Virus record (IMG/VR): IMGVR_UViG_3300037297_000249
Span: 46,051-110,050 of that record
Direction: 5' to 3' (one strand)
Length of the DNA: 64,000 nucleotides
Source: a virus
Numbering within the stretch: position 1 is the first letter of the stretch; each line of letters starts with the position of its first letter. Of this stretch, positions 1 through 9,138 are shown one piece after another. Both the position numbers and the translations under genes were made by a program. Under the pieces are notes generated by a model. It did no database searches. It had not been told where the DNA came from and worked only from the letters and a program-made list of their open reading frames with translations.

Positions 1-303
1 ATGGCTTTTAAGGTCAAAGTAGTATCTTCTGGGGTAGACACGAGTACCGGTGTGCGTGTGCAAGAGCGTCATGTGCTTTTTTGGAATAGTTCAGTAAACT
101 CTTGGGATTGGGGGCCGGCGGCTACAGTCATCAATGATAGGTCTACTTGGGCGTCTTCTATTGGGGTTTATATGGGGGGTGTTGACGGAGAGTTTGGATT
201 ATCAATAGAAGTTACTGGAACAAGTGGGAATCCGAATATTTTCCACGTAGCTTATGTTACGGAAATGGTCATAGCTCAAACGGCGTACAATGCGAGTAGT
301 TAA
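1..303 (+). CDS. Small hypothetical protein, probably virion-associated
   Basis: A 100-residue reading frame opens at the first base of the window. The true start may lie upstream, so it could be the C-terminal part of a longer protein. The sequence is rich in beta-forming residues (V, T, S, G, W) and has no signal peptide, membrane segment or motif I recognise. It ends three bases before the next gene's ATG in a block of tail genes, so a small structural or tail role is the simplest inference. Function unknown. Confidence 0.55.
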   Translation: MAFKVKVVSSGVDTSTGVRVQERHVLFWNSSVNSWDWGPAATVINDRSTWASSIGVYMGGVDGEFGLSIEVTGTSGNPNIFHVAYVTEMVIAQTAYNASS

Positions 304-1056
304 ATGAAAATAAATCATGCTAAAGTTCGGTGTATAAATCTTGAGCGGTCGCCTAAGCGGTGGATAGATATTGTCACATTATTCGGTGATAAAGTGATAC
401 GGATTGACGCCGTAGACGGTATGCAGTTTGCTTCGGGTGAGTGGGACCGTATGGGCAAGCCTTGCTGGGCTGAACTCCCCATCGATGCATCTACGAAGTA
501 TTTTGAAATGTTTCCTACTACCTATGGTTGTAATCTTTCTCACATTAAAGCATGGGAGCACTTTTTAAACAGTGATGAAGAGTGGGGAGTCTTTGTAGAA
601 GACGACACTATGCCTATTAAGGATATTTTATCGGTGGATATTCCTGAAGCCTGTGACTTTTTCTATCTTATCGGGCCAGACCATCCGGGTTATCGTATAG
701 GGCTTTTTCCGGACGGACAAGTTAGGTTTGCTAGGACATTAGGGGCGTATTTAATGTCTCGTAAAGCCGCTGAGCTGGCCATTCGCGCCATGAATACCCA
801 TTACTTTCAAGCCGATACTCAAGTGCCGATTAGAATCTTTGAGTCAATGAAGCATCATAAAATTAAAACGCCTAATTGGGAAGCGCTGCCTAGGATAAAG
901 GCATATGGGCCTATGGAGTCTATAGTAGGCCATTCTAAGAACGCAGAGTTGTCAACGTTCACGATTGACGGCAAAAAGAATTGGATACCAGATGAGCTAA
1001 AGAGTATAAAGTATACCAGTCATCAAAGGAGGCATCATGACAGTAGTTACAAATAA
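304..1056 (+). CDS. Glycosyltransferase family 25 (LPS-type) protein
   Basis: The 250-residue product begins with the GT25 signature: INLERSPKRW near residue 10, the acidic IDAVDG strand, then YGCNLSHIKAW and WGVFVEDD near residue 95. These are the sugar-nucleotide-binding and metal-binding (EDD) segments of LPS glycosyltransferases of this family. The length is typical of the family. It overlaps the next gene by 20 bases and sits among tail genes, so it may glycosylate a virion protein or alter the host envelope. The substrate is not visible in the sequence. The family call is solid; the role is inferred. Confidence 0.8.
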   Translation: MKINHAKVRCINLERSPKRWIDIVTLFGDKVIRIDAVDGMQFASGEWDRMGKPCWAELPIDASTKYFEMFPTTYGCNLSHIKAWEHFLNSDEEWGVFVEDDTMPIKDILSVDIPEACDFFYLIGPDHPGYRIGLFPDGQVRFARTLGAYLMSRKAAELAIRAMNTHYFQADTQVPIRIFESMKHHKIKTPNWEALPRIKAYGPMESIVGHSKNAELSTFTIDGKKNWIPDELKSIKYTSHQRRHHDSSYK

Positions 1057-1564
1057 TCAATTGGCAGCAGTTAGCGCAGTGTTTGATAAGCTCGGAAACA
1101 CAACAGATGAGGTTTCGCGGTGGGAATTTGCAGTTAGGATTTGTAAATTTAAACCATTCGTTGATGCATTAAACGAAGCCAGAAAACCGTCTGATGGAGC
1201 AAAGAGATTTCAGGATAGAGCTCAGGGTCTGGTTATGAAACACGGGTCTGTCGTGGAAGAAGTTAATGGGTTTCGTAGGTATGAAGTCCCAGAGGAGGCG
1301 AAGGGAACATTTGCACGGGAGCAGGAAAGTCTCCGGGAGGAGTACGCATCTGAGTTTCAGGAGTTTGTTAAGCACCAAGAAAACTTGAAAACGCTCGGGA
1401 ATAAAGAAATAGAGTTGGACATAGAGCCGATAAAGTATGAATGGTGTGATAACCTGATTAATGCTAAGGAGGTCGCTTTCCTTATGGGATTGGGGCTGAT
1501 AACGGCCAGTGTTCAAGAAGACGCTAAAAATGTACCCAACGTTATGCGCAAAGTAGGAGGTTGA
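1037..1564 (+). CDS. Hypothetical phage protein, DUF1617-like
   Basis: A 175-residue, mostly helical, charged protein with an excellent AAAGGAGG ribosome binding site before its ATG inside the end of the GT25 gene. The pattern (early helical stretch, central Glu-rich coiled section, closing segment with a hydrophobic FLMGLGL turn) resembles small phage proteins grouped as DUF1617, found beside tail genes. That resemblance is weak and rests on general layout only. No catalytic motif is seen. Confidence 0.6.
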   Translation: MTVVTNNQLAAVSAVFDKLGNTTDEVSRWEFAVRICKFKPFVDALNEARKPSDGAKRFQDRAQGLVMKHGSVVEEVNGFRRYEVPEEAKGTFAREQESLREEYASEFQEFVKHQENLKTLGNKEIELDIEPIKYEWCDNLINAKEVAFLMGLGLITASVQEDAKNVPNVMRKVGG

Positions 1565-1565
1565 A

Positions 1566-2801
1566 TTGCTCGGATGGGGCGTTCAGTATTGGGGCCTAGA
1601 TTACTGGGGTGGGATAGGGCCTACTTTAGATGAAGGATTCGGAGAATTCCAGTTTAGGGTGGTTGCTATGTCCCAAGGGTACACCATAAAGGTTACTCTA
1701 ACCACTCCTGATGCGGCTGATAGCCCCCAGTGGTCGCGAAGGTTTACGATTCTTCGCAAGAGCAACGAATGGCCGCAGGCGGTCGATGATACGAATGTCT
1801 TTGTAATTTCCGATGTAGTGGATTTGGGGTCTACTGAGTATTCCTTCTTGGACCCAGACTTGGTCGCGGGCAAGGACTACTACTATCGGCTGTTTCTTTT
1901 GGGTACCGATGGGATTTGGTATTCAAGTCGAGCTGAAATGGATTCGGCTTACCCCTATGAGCGGTGGGGGAGTGCGAAGTCGATGTATATGAGCCTTCCT
2001 AGGGGATGGAGGTCTCATGATGAAACCCAAGATTTGTACAACTTTGTTGAGATGTTTGGCGCGGTTGCGGACAATCTCAAGACCGATTGTGAGTACTTAA
2101 AGACTCTGTTCTCTATCTATGATGTTCATGAAGATTTACTTCCGATAGCGGACAGCAAGATTGGGTGGCCTACCTGGATTCAAGCTGGAGGGGTTCATAA
2201 AAGGCGGGACTCGGCGAATGCTGTTGAGACGTATAAGCGGTTAGGCACTGAGTATGGGTATAGCCAGCTTTTTGCATCTGTTACAGATTGGGAGTTTACT
2301 CTCACTTCAGGGTGGAAGTACCTTTTTTGGTCGAACAGTGCCTATAGCACCACTCCGGATTTAACTGATCCTGATTTATTGGCCGATGTAGGCGGAGTCG
2401 GTGACCTCCTTCGGTATACGAACGACCCCTCTAGGTGGCAGTCTTATACCGGGTTGGGATTTTATTTGACGGAGATACCCGGGGTTACCGGTCCGTTCAC
2501 CCAAGAAATGTGGGATCGAATCCTATTTCTCATCGAGTGGGGGAAAGCCAGTTACGTAGTCTACGAGGTCCGGATTGTCCCGATATCGGAAGAAGAGTAT
2601 CTAGCGGACTGGGTACTTGACGAAGCTTTGGAACCCCTCATTGCGTTTATAGAGCGTAGCGTGAGCGCTGAGTTGGACGAAGAAGATGCCCCGTATTCCC
2701 CCGATTTATTTATGTTCATGTCTAATCACGATATGTGCTTAACAAACACCGATGAAAGTCGGGTATGGCACAGTTATCTAAGCTTTGATTATCCCCCCTA
2801 G
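1566..2801 (+). CDS. Baseplate/tail protein with FN3-like and gpI-like domains
   Basis: The 411-residue protein starts at TTG, placed by AGGAGG just upstream. Residues ~20-125 form a fibronectin-III-like beta domain ending in the typical YYYRLFLLGTDGIWY segment. Residues ~135-240 match the gpI-like 'phage tail protein' pattern: a lead-in to a helical stretch, DLLPIADSKIGWPTW and a following helix with YKRLGTEYGYSQLF. In P2-like phages gpI joins the baseplate wedge to fibres. The C-terminal part is acidic. The context of fibre-like genes directly downstream supports a distal-tail role. Confidence 0.7.
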   Translation: MLGWGVQYWGLDYWGGIGPTLDEGFGEFQFRVVAMSQGYTIKVTLTTPDAADSPQWSRRFTILRKSNEWPQAVDDTNVFVISDVVDLGSTEYSFLDPDLVAGKDYYYRLFLLGTDGIWYSSRAEMDSAYPYERWGSAKSMYMSLPRGWRSHDETQDLYNFVEMFGAVADNLKTDCEYLKTLFSIYDVHEDLLPIADSKIGWPTWIQAGGVHKRRDSANAVETYKRLGTEYGYSQLFASVTDWEFTLTSGWKYLFWSNSAYSTTPDLTDPDLLADVGGVGDLLRYTNDPSRWQSYTGLGFYLTEIPGVTGPFTQEMWDRILFLIEWGKASYVVYEVRIVPISEEEYLADWVLDEALEPLIAFIERSVSAELDEEDAPYSPDLFMFMSNHDMCLTNTDESRVWHSYLSFDYPP

Positions 2802-2821
2802 AGGGCTGAAAAGAGGTCGTA

Positions 2822-3346
2822 ATGAAAATTGTAGGTCGATGGCAGGATGTTTATCGGTATTCGAACGGGCAGGTCACCCCGGGGAGAGCCGGCGAGTTTG
2901 TCTGGGGGTTTAACCAGATACAGAATTCTTTTCGGACGTTGTTGGCTTGTTGGGCGCGAGAAGAGTCGGGATACGGACGTATAGGGTTTATGGGGATTGG
3001 TACAGGGTTGCCGGGCTGGGACACCACCCCGCCGGTTCAGAGCTACGCCCAAAGCACTCTAGAGGCAGAGTATTATCGGTTGACGATTCCCCAAGGGGAA
3101 ATCATTTTTATTGACCCGAGTACTGGGTCACCAGCAGGGAGTCCCACCAATAAGTTAGAGATCACCGTTATCATCGGGTATTCGGCGGCCAACGGCACCA
3201 TGCGAGAATTCGGTCTGTTCGGGGGAACGGCCACATCCACTTTGGATACCGGCGAAATGGTGAATTGGATTGTGCATGATAGGATTGACAAAACGTCAGG
3301 TTTTGAAATTCAACGAAAAGTCAGAATTGAGTTTGTTACCCAGTAG
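2822..3346 (+). CDS. Hypothetical tail-tip protein
   Basis: This 174-residue beta-rich protein contains GRAGEFVWGFNQIQNSF near its start and REFGLFGGTAT near residue 128. The second block resembles a turn seen in phage tail proteins that follow gpI-like genes. It lies 20 bases after the gpI-like gene and 12 bases before the large fibre-like gene. A baseplate or fibre-connector role is inferred from position; no domain is recognised with certainty. Confidence 0.65.
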   Translation: MKIVGRWQDVYRYSNGQVTPGRAGEFVWGFNQIQNSFRTLLACWAREESGYGRIGFMGIGTGLPGWDTTPPVQSYAQSTLEAEYYRLTIPQGEIIFIDPSTGSPAGSPTNKLEITVIIGYSAANGTMREFGLFGGTATSTLDTGEMVNWIVHDRIDKTSGFEIQRKVRIEFVTQ

Positions 3347-3357
3347 GAGGAGGCATA

Positions 3358-5232
3358 ATGCCAGGCAATGTTCCAAACATAAGTGACGATACTTTCAACT
3401 TTATCAAGGAGTATGCAAAAGTCGTACTTCAACAAGGCGTTCCTATTACCGATGCGGATTGGAATGAGCTTCAGGACATTATTCGTTTGCGAGAAATCCG
3501 GCAGAATATTGTAGCTCTTGGGAATTGCCGGCTTGCAGCAGGAGCTTCGAGTGATACTCCAGGCTTTGTTATCACGGGTACAGGGGCTTCGAACAATTTC
3601 ACCATTTCCGGAGGGCTTGCTTGTGTTGATGGGGTTATTGTGCCTTCTCAACATGGGGTCAGCGAGCCCGGAGACATTGATTACGATTCCTCTGATAACT
3701 ATATGATGGAGGGTACGGTTTCATCGATTGGAGGGGGCAACATCGTAGATGAGCACACATTCTATTCGTCTTTTATGAATGTGGTGAATTGTCGAATCCG
3801 AATGACTTCGGGTACTGAGAGCGGCAATGATTTCGTTATATCGGCTTTGGTGAATGCCACCACCCTAACGTTGAGTGGGGGTACCGGCACAATAGCACCC
3901 GGCGACACCTATCTTATGCTGCCTCCGGCGCTTACCACACCGGGCACTGTTCGGGTTGATCAGGTTTACATCCAGGCATGGTTTGACGACATAAACGCTG
4001 AAGAAGATACCGATTTATTGAATCCAGCTTTGGGGTTGGAGCCATCGCATCGCAGTAAATTGAGGTCGTGCGTTCGGGTTGCAGAAGGGGGCGTCTCCCC
4101 GAGCACTCCCGACCCGTATTCTACTGGGGTTCGTTATTTGAATATTGGTTATATTGAGCGCAGTGTTTCAGACGTCATTCTACCGTGGTTTTGCTTCCCG
4201 GCGGGAGCCTCTCAGGTTAAGTCTGGGTTGGGGGGCACCGACTTTTATACCTCTTTACCCATGTTGGTTTGGCGGAATATGGGGAGGAAAAGCGATGCGG
4301 AGGTGGATAGTGCCACGTTCAGCATCTACCAGTGGCAGGGCAGGTTCATTCTAGTGAAGGGCGGGTATCTAGAAGCTGATGGACATGTCTTTGTAGGTAC
4401 GAGCACAACGTATCCTGTTTGGTTTGACACCGAGGGGTTTGTGAAGTACGGGTCGGATAACACCCCGGGAGCAGATTTAGGTCTTGCATATCTAGATGAC
4501 GATACGTGGGATTCTGAAACTCAGTTTGCTTCCTCCGGACCGATTTTTAAGGGGGGTGAAATAGCGGTCCACAATACCCTAGCTCTTAAGGAGGGTTCTT
4601 TTCTCCAACTAGAGGATGACGCGCATCTTTTGGGTGACCCCACTGTGTTGGGGGCTAATCCCATGAAGATGTTCGGTGTGGATGCAGGGTATTATTCCCA
4701 GATACATTATAATGATAGCGAGATTTGGTGGACATTGAACACTTCATATGATCGGGCTACTGGGGAGTTCACTTCGGTCGCACCTATTTCGGCGAGTTTT
4801 CTTGTTCGGTTTATTGAAGGGGGTTTTCGCCTAATGTACCACGCTTTTTCCTATACTGCGTGGACAATAGGTGACTGGACAAATGAAGTAATTGTTGACC
4901 CTTTGATGGTACATGCGAAAGACTTCAATCTTACCAGGGAGTTGCAGACCTATATTGTTGATCAGGAAAGAGTTTTTACGCGTAGGATGGGTTTTTTAGC
5001 CGTTAGACTTCATCATGTCATGCAGGGTAAGCATGTGGCTTTGTTTCGGACTGAAGAAAATGATACCTTGTTTGAGATGATAAGCGGAAACAGTGGGTAT
5101 TTTTCGATCAATGAAAACGAAGCTGGGCACGTAAATGTATACCCTGAGGGTACAGATCAGGTAAGAATTCAGAATAAGCTGACACAGCAAGTGGATATAG
5201 GTTATGGTTACATAGACATGACGGGAGTCTAG
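3358..5232 (+). CDS. Large tail fibre/surface protein
   Basis: At 624 residues this is the largest structural gene in the window. The N-terminus carries VVLQQGVPITDADWNE, a motif shared with phage and contractile-injection proteins of the DUF6519/DUF4815 type that start with a QQGR-like, DADWNE-containing helix. The rest is a long low-helix, Gly/Thr/Asp-rich sequence suited to beta-structured fibres or receptor-binding regions. A strong AGGAGG lies upstream. Adhesion to the host surface is inferred from the fold type and location. Confidence 0.65.
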   Translation: MPGNVPNISDDTFNFIKEYAKVVLQQGVPITDADWNELQDIIRLREIRQNIVALGNCRLAAGASSDTPGFVITGTGASNNFTISGGLACVDGVIVPSQHGVSEPGDIDYDSSDNYMMEGTVSSIGGGNIVDEHTFYSSFMNVVNCRIRMTSGTESGNDFVISALVNATTLTLSGGTGTIAPGDTYLMLPPALTTPGTVRVDQVYIQAWFDDINAEEDTDLLNPALGLEPSHRSKLRSCVRVAEGGVSPSTPDPYSTGVRYLNIGYIERSVSDVILPWFCFPAGASQVKSGLGGTDFYTSLPMLVWRNMGRKSDAEVDSATFSIYQWQGRFILVKGGYLEADGHVFVGTSTTYPVWFDTEGFVKYGSDNTPGADLGLAYLDDDTWDSETQFASSGPIFKGGEIAVHNTLALKEGSFLQLEDDAHLLGDPTVLGANPMKMFGVDAGYYSQIHYNDSEIWWTLNTSYDRATGEFTSVAPISASFLVRFIEGGFRLMYHAFSYTAWTIGDWTNEVIVDPLMVHAKDFNLTRELQTYIVDQERVFTRRMGFLAVRLHHVMQGKHVALFRTEENDTLFEMISGNSGYFSINENEAGHVNVYPEGTDQVRIQNKLTQQVDIGYGYIDMTGV

Positions 5233-5278
5233 GCCAAAAGCTGTTGCCCCGGGCTAACGGGGCGTAAGGAGGAAATGC

Positions 5279-5809
5279 ATGGCCAGTACAATGAGTAAAA
5301 GGGACATTCTTGCAGTGTCTGCCAGTGGTGTAGCTACAAAGAAGCTTCATCAGTGGTTGCAGGATGCCCGAAACGACATGGTGAATTTAGCGGCGGGAGC
5401 CACTCTATATCACCAGGGCATCGATGACGGAGCATTGGAGGGCCGTGCAGACGCGGCCGTAACTCTCGCTTCGGCCATCGAGTTGGTGAATTCTTTGAGG
5501 CGAAAGATCGTGGCGCATTTTGTCTCCACCGGTCAAGCTGGGGCACATGCAACGGCTGATACGACTAATGCCATCGCGGCGCCGGCGGCGACAGACCTTG
5601 CGACGGGTCTCGCATTGGTGAATGAGTTGGCGACGGATTTTGATGCGCATTTGACCCAGGCAGGTGTGCATCTCAATAATGATACCACCAATGCGGTGGG
5701 TGGGTCCGCAGCAACAGATCTCGCGACGTTGATCACGAGAGTAAATTCTGTCAAAGCTAAATACAACCTCCATACGGCGGCGGCTTTGACCTCAGCGTAT
5801 GTTCTGTAG
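5279..5809 (+). CDS. Repeat-containing virion protein
   Basis: The 176-residue product has an internal duplication. A block running H-x3-AGAH-x3-DTTNAIAAPAATDLATGLALVNEL (about residues 87-123) is repeated as H-x3-AGVH-x3-DTTNAVGGSAATDLATLITRVN (about 124-165). His and Asp/Thr residues are kept in both copies. A helix-rich N-terminal half precedes them. Proteins with this H...GxH...DTTN repeat occur among phage structural genes. Position between the fibre gene and the terminator supports a virion role; the exact part is unknown. Confidence 0.6.
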   Translation: MASTMSKRDILAVSASGVATKKLHQWLQDARNDMVNLAAGATLYHQGIDDGALEGRADAAVTLASAIELVNSLRRKIVAHFVSTGQAGAHATADTTNAIAAPAATDLATGLALVNELATDFDAHLTQAGVHLNNDTTNAVGGSAATDLATLITRVNSVKAKYNLHTAAALTSAYVL

Positions 5810-5818
5810 GAGGAGCAA

Positions 5819-6208
5819 ATGAGTGTATTAAAAGTTGGTTACAATGTGTTTGCAGGGGCTTCGCAGGCAGGGACAAACTCCGGAACTCCCGGGGTGGTTC
5901 AGGCAGAGGTCAATCAAAGCAAAGCCTATTTCATGAAGATTCAAGAGCTGACAGCCAATGAGTACTGGAATAACACCACGAAAGCGTTCCAGGTCGGGGA
6001 TCCGGCACAGGCGGATGAAATTCAAATTCAGGGGTCCTGCCCCTATTCGGGGTCTCCGAACACCATCCGGCGACTTTCCGACCGTATTCCCTACGAAGCG
6101 CTTGCGGGGATTGCAGCCGCGGGCTGCACCATCACCGTCTATGCCGATGGGGATACCCCTGCGGTAGATGGTGTGTCGATTACGCTTGCATACAAGCCGG
6201 ATGCATAG
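5819..6208 (+). CDS. Small virion protein, last gene of the structural block
   Basis: This 129-residue beta-rich protein (many Ala, Gly, Thr, Val) sits 9 bases after the repeat protein and just before a strong terminator. The sequence ends with ADGDTPAVDGVSITLAY, which looks like an exposed beta-sandwich edge. No known family recognised. Its position as the final gene of the transcript fits a decoration or fibre-accessory protein, by inference. Confidence 0.6.
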   Translation: MSVLKVGYNVFAGASQAGTNSGTPGVVQAEVNQSKAYFMKIQELTANEYWNNTTKAFQVGDPAQADEIQIQGSCPYSGSPNTIRRLSDRIPYEALAGIAAAGCTITVYADGDTPAVDGVSITLAYKPDA

Positions 6209-6234
6209 TATAAAGAGTCACCTCTAAGCCATGG

Positions 6235-6282
6235 CCCTCTTGTGGTTCTCGCTAACACCCCACAAGAGGGCATCTTTTTTTC
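6235..6282 (+). terminator. Strong intrinsic terminator after the tail module
   Basis: An 11-base perfect inverted repeat (CCCTCTTGTGG at 6235-6245 with CCACAAGAGGG at 6260-6270) encloses a 14-base loop and is followed by CATC and a run of eight T. It separates structural genes from the lysis-like cassette. It also rules out the longest reading of the next gene, which would begin inside the hairpin. Confidence 0.9.
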
Positions 6283-6304
6283 AGCTAAAAATTCAGGAGG
6301 AGTC

Positions 6305-6691
6305 ATGGAAACGTTCAAGGAAGCTTGGGAGTTTGTGTCGGAGTCTATTTGGCCGCATTGGATAGGAATATTTTACACTCTCGTGGTATCGGTAACAGCG
6401 CAGACGGTGAAAACCAGGGTTCTAACCTCGGAATATGCTCGAAAATACCGAGTGGTTTTCTGGATACGGAGAGTTTTCCCGCTAACTCTCATAGGGCTAA
6501 GCGCTCTGATTGGATGCATAGTCCAAAGTGAGGTCGCTCCGGGAGTAATCTCTCTAGGGCACAGAGTATTATATTTTAGTGCATGCGCATGTTTTGCTAT
6601 AATCGGATATGACATTGTAAAGCAATGGGCAAAAAAGAGATACGATGTTGATTTGGATATAGGAGGTAAAGATGTTCTTAAGCTGGATTAA
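6305..6691 (+). CDS. Putative holin (multi-spanning membrane protein)
   Basis: Starting at the ATG preceded by AGGAGG, the 128-residue protein has two or three hydrophobic helices: GIFYTLVVSVTA near residue 21, FPLTLIGLSALIGCIV near 60, and VLYFSACACFAIIGY near 88. A short charged tail (KKRYDVDLD) follows. The size, topology and place as first gene after the virion terminator, before two spanin-like genes, fit a holin. No named holin family is recognised, so the call is by context. Confidence 0.55.
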   Translation: METFKEAWEFVSESIWPHWIGIFYTLVVSVTAQTVKTRVLTSEYARKYRVVFWIRRVFPLTLIGLSALIGCIVQSEVAPGVISLGHRVLYFSACACFAIIGYDIVKQWAKKRYDVDLDIGGKDVLKLD

Positions 6692-7022
6692 GTCAGCTTT
6701 TTCTTGGGTAAAAAAGAATGTGGTGTTAATAGCTGTTGCCGCTGGTGGGGTTATAGCCATGTTGTTTGCCGTATCCCATGAGAAAAGCAAAATTAGAGGC
6801 ATAGAGCTTACAAAGGAGATGGAAAAGCTTCAGAGTGATAAAAAGAACATAGAAGCCATTCGTAAACTATATATAGAAGACATTAAAAAAGACTCTATTG
6901 AAGTAAAAATCATTAAAGAAGAAGTCGAGAAAATCGACAGGAAGATTGAGAGGGTTAAAAATGAAGTCAAGCAGCTTGAGCCGTCAGAAGTTGTTAATCG
7001 CTTTAATAGCCTGTACGGTTAG
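6672..7022 (+). CDS. Inner-membrane coiled-coil protein, i-spanin-like
   Basis: The 116-residue product has one N-terminal membrane helix (NVVLIAVAAGGVIAMLFAV, residues ~16-34) followed by a long Lys/Glu coiled coil to the C-terminus. This is the architecture of Rz-type inner-membrane spanins, which bridge to an outer-membrane partner after wall degradation. It overlaps the preceding holin-like gene by 20 bases and the next gene by 62. The call rests on architecture and synteny only. Confidence 0.55.
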   Translation: MFLSWIKSAFSWVKKNVVLIAVAAGGVIAMLFAVSHEKSKIRGIELTKEMEKLQSDKKNIEAIRKLYIEDIKKDSIEVKIIKEEVEKIDRKIERVKNEVKQLEPSEVVNRFNSLYG

Positions 7023-7419
7023 TCTGTCGGCGAGCGCTCAATCCGTAAGGTTGGAGTTTAACGGGAAGTCCGGGGTATGGTTTCCTGATGAGATGAGCAA
7101 TAGGATTTTAAGCGATGTAGAAACCGTACCCCTTCTCAAGAAAAAGATTCAGCTACTTGAAGAGAGTCTAAAGTTAAGTGAAAACTCGCTTAATAAAGCT
7201 GTAAGTCTAGAGACGGTCGAGCATGGGCACATGGAGATGCTATATTTAAGCTTGGAGGGGTCTCTCAAAGCACTTGAGGGGGCATGGGAAGAGAATGACA
7301 AGCTAAAGAGGTCTAAGAGTCCATGGTGGAAGCACCCAGCAGTATGGTTTACGGTTGGGGTTGTGGTAACTTCTGGGATCATGGTCGGAGCTACACAAGT
7401 AATAAAAGTATCTAAGTAG
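6961..7419 (+). CDS. Secreted/membrane-anchored protein in the lysis cassette
   Basis: From the ATG at 6961 the 152-residue product begins with a signal peptide (KLLIALIACTVSLSASA). Cleavage could occur after ASA, or at the LIAC lipobox-like site if it is a lipoprotein. A coiled-coil region follows, then a second hydrophobic helix near the end (AVWFTVGVVVTSGIMVGA). The frame overlaps the spanin-like gene out of phase, as Rz/Rz1 pairs do. The C-terminal membrane helix is unlike a classical Rz1, so partner spanin is only a possibility. Confidence 0.5.
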   Translation: MKSSSLSRQKLLIALIACTVSLSASAQSVRLEFNGKSGVWFPDEMSNRILSDVETVPLLKKKIQLLEESLKLSENSLNKAVSLETVEHGHMEMLYLSLEGSLKALEGAWEENDKLKRSKSPWWKHPAVWFTVGVVVTSGIMVGATQVIKVSK

Positions 7420-7425
7420 CACTTC

Positions 7426-7453
7426 TTGACAAAACATCACCTTCAATTACAAT
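7426..7453 (+). promoter_or_regulatory. Sigma70-type promoter for the replication block
   Basis: A perfect TTGACA box at 7426-7431 is followed by a 16-base spacer and TACAAT at 7448-7453. It lies just after the lysis cassette and ~107 bases before the ATPase gene. The spacer and leader are AT-rich. It is probably an early or middle promoter read by host polymerase. Confidence 0.7.
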
Positions 7454-7559
7454 TACTGTACATGAAACTTTATTAGGGTTTGTGTAAAGTAAATAGAGTT
7501 TATTAGGTCTATTGCAGGGTATAGGCAGACGGAGAGCTGCATCCCCAGGAAGGTATCGA

Positions 7560-8930
7560 ATGGAAAAATTATTTTTTACTATGACTCCTGATTACGCGAT
7601 GAGTTGGGGCTTATGGGAGGGGCTAAGGGAGCTGTTACAAAACTCCCTAGACGAGCTCGACCAAGGGGCTGAAATGAAGGTGTTCTATGAGAACGACACT
7701 TTGTATATTCGTACTATGGGAGACGAAATTGGCGCGGATTCGTTTTTGTTAGGTGAGTCCGGAAAGAGGGAAATCAAGGGTTTGCGTGGAAAGCACGGGG
7801 AGGGATTGGCATTAGGGTTACTGGCTTTATGCAGAGCTGGTATAAAGGTTTGGGTGAAATCAGGAGATTATTCATGGGAGCCTTCTTTCGAGATGGTAAG
7901 GAGTCTTAATGGGTTTGTTATCAATAGAGATTTATTTTGTTTAACGCAAAAACCAGTCAATGAACGTTATACTCAAGAAGTCCTTGTAGGTATAAGTATT
8001 CTCCCGGATGTTTGGGAAGAATACAAAATTAAATTTTTACCACTTATAGAAGAGACAATCCCAGTTGACAAGTTCCATAAAGCTCCAATGGGTACATTGA
8101 TTTTAGACAAACGGTTCTCGGGAATGATATATTCTAAGGGAATATATGTTCAAACAAGAGATGATTTCGATTATGGTTACGATTTGAATAATCTTACTCT
8201 TGATCGTGATAGGAATATGTTACCGGATTTTGACGTGAAGTGGGAAGCCGGGCAGGTACTCTCCCATTATGAACGACAGTCTAAGTCCCGGGTAGTTTAT
8301 GATTTGATTCTTAAAGACAAGCCTGAATGTACTTTTCCAAATTTATCCGATGGTAGTCACGAAAGACTTGGTAAGTATTTTCAAGAAGACCACGGTGAGG
8401 ACGCAGTTCCAGTTAGTTCAGAAGAAGAGTCCTCGGTTGTTCGGAGGGCAGGCAAGGTGCCTGTCATTGTCGGCGGTAGGGCAAAAGAGGTATTAAAAAA
8501 GTCGAAAGTTCCAGCGGTTTCAGACTTAGAAAAAGATTATTCAGTACAAGTTGTGCGAAATATCCATGACAGTGAGCTAACAGAGGTTCAGAGTACAGTG
8601 CTGAGATACGTTGTAGGTTTATACTATAAGTTAATAGGGGATATGGCAAAGTGGAAGTCTGATGAGATTGATGAAGAATTTATTGATTTTCTAATATTGT
8701 CTACATTTACGGTTGAAGTTGTAGAGCTATCTCGTGAAGATGCTTATTATTGCATTGACTATGATAATGAAGTTATCGGTATTACTACTGAAGTTCTACG
8801 GAATCGAGAATTTGCCCAAAGAATACTATTCCGTGGCATGGCAGATTATGCAGTAGCAAAGGAAAAAGTCTCTACAATTTTAACCGGAGTGGAACATTTA
8901 TGGTCTATATGTTATGATTTTTCAGTCTAA
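7560..8930 (+). CDS. GHKL-type ATP-binding protein
   Basis: The ATG at 7560 has AGGAAGG before it and gives 456 residues; a longer in-frame start at 7512 lacks a site. Residues ~20-35 read LRELLQNSLDELDQ, the N-box (ExxxNxxDE) of GHKL ATPases. LLGESGKREIKG follows, then GKHGEGLALG near residue 77, which looks like the glycine-rich G2 lid. This N-terminal ATPase fold is shared by gyrase B, MutL and Hsp90. The C-terminal ~200 residues are not recognised. Phages encode standalone proteins of this type, usually of unknown job. First gene after its own promoter. Confidence 0.7.
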   Translation: MEKLFFTMTPDYAMSWGLWEGLRELLQNSLDELDQGAEMKVFYENDTLYIRTMGDEIGADSFLLGESGKREIKGLRGKHGEGLALGLLALCRAGIKVWVKSGDYSWEPSFEMVRSLNGFVINRDLFCLTQKPVNERYTQEVLVGISILPDVWEEYKIKFLPLIEETIPVDKFHKAPMGTLILDKRFSGMIYSKGIYVQTRDDFDYGYDLNNLTLDRDRNMLPDFDVKWEAGQVLSHYERQSKSRVVYDLILKDKPECTFPNLSDGSHERLGKYFQEDHGEDAVPVSSEEESSVVRRAGKVPVIVGGRAKEVLKKSKVPAVSDLEKDYSVQVVRNIHDSELTEVQSTVLRYVVGLYYKLIGDMAKWKSDEIDEEFIDFLILSTFTVEVVELSREDAYYCIDYDNEVIGITTEVLRNREFAQRILFRGMADYAVAKEKVSTILTGVEHLWSICYDFSV

Positions 8931-9138
8931 GTTCAATCGTACAGGTAAGAGTATGCAAAATTTTGAAAAGGGTTCTTTTTCTGTTGACTCATATAGTAGG
9001 TACTGTGTAGAGTAGTACGCGGAGTTAGCGGTTGAATAAATAAGAATTCTGTAAATTGAGGACTGCACGGTTACGTTAAGGTCTTCACTTTTAATAATGT
9101 GTGGACCACTGTGCTAACCATTTCTACTAGGAGTATCA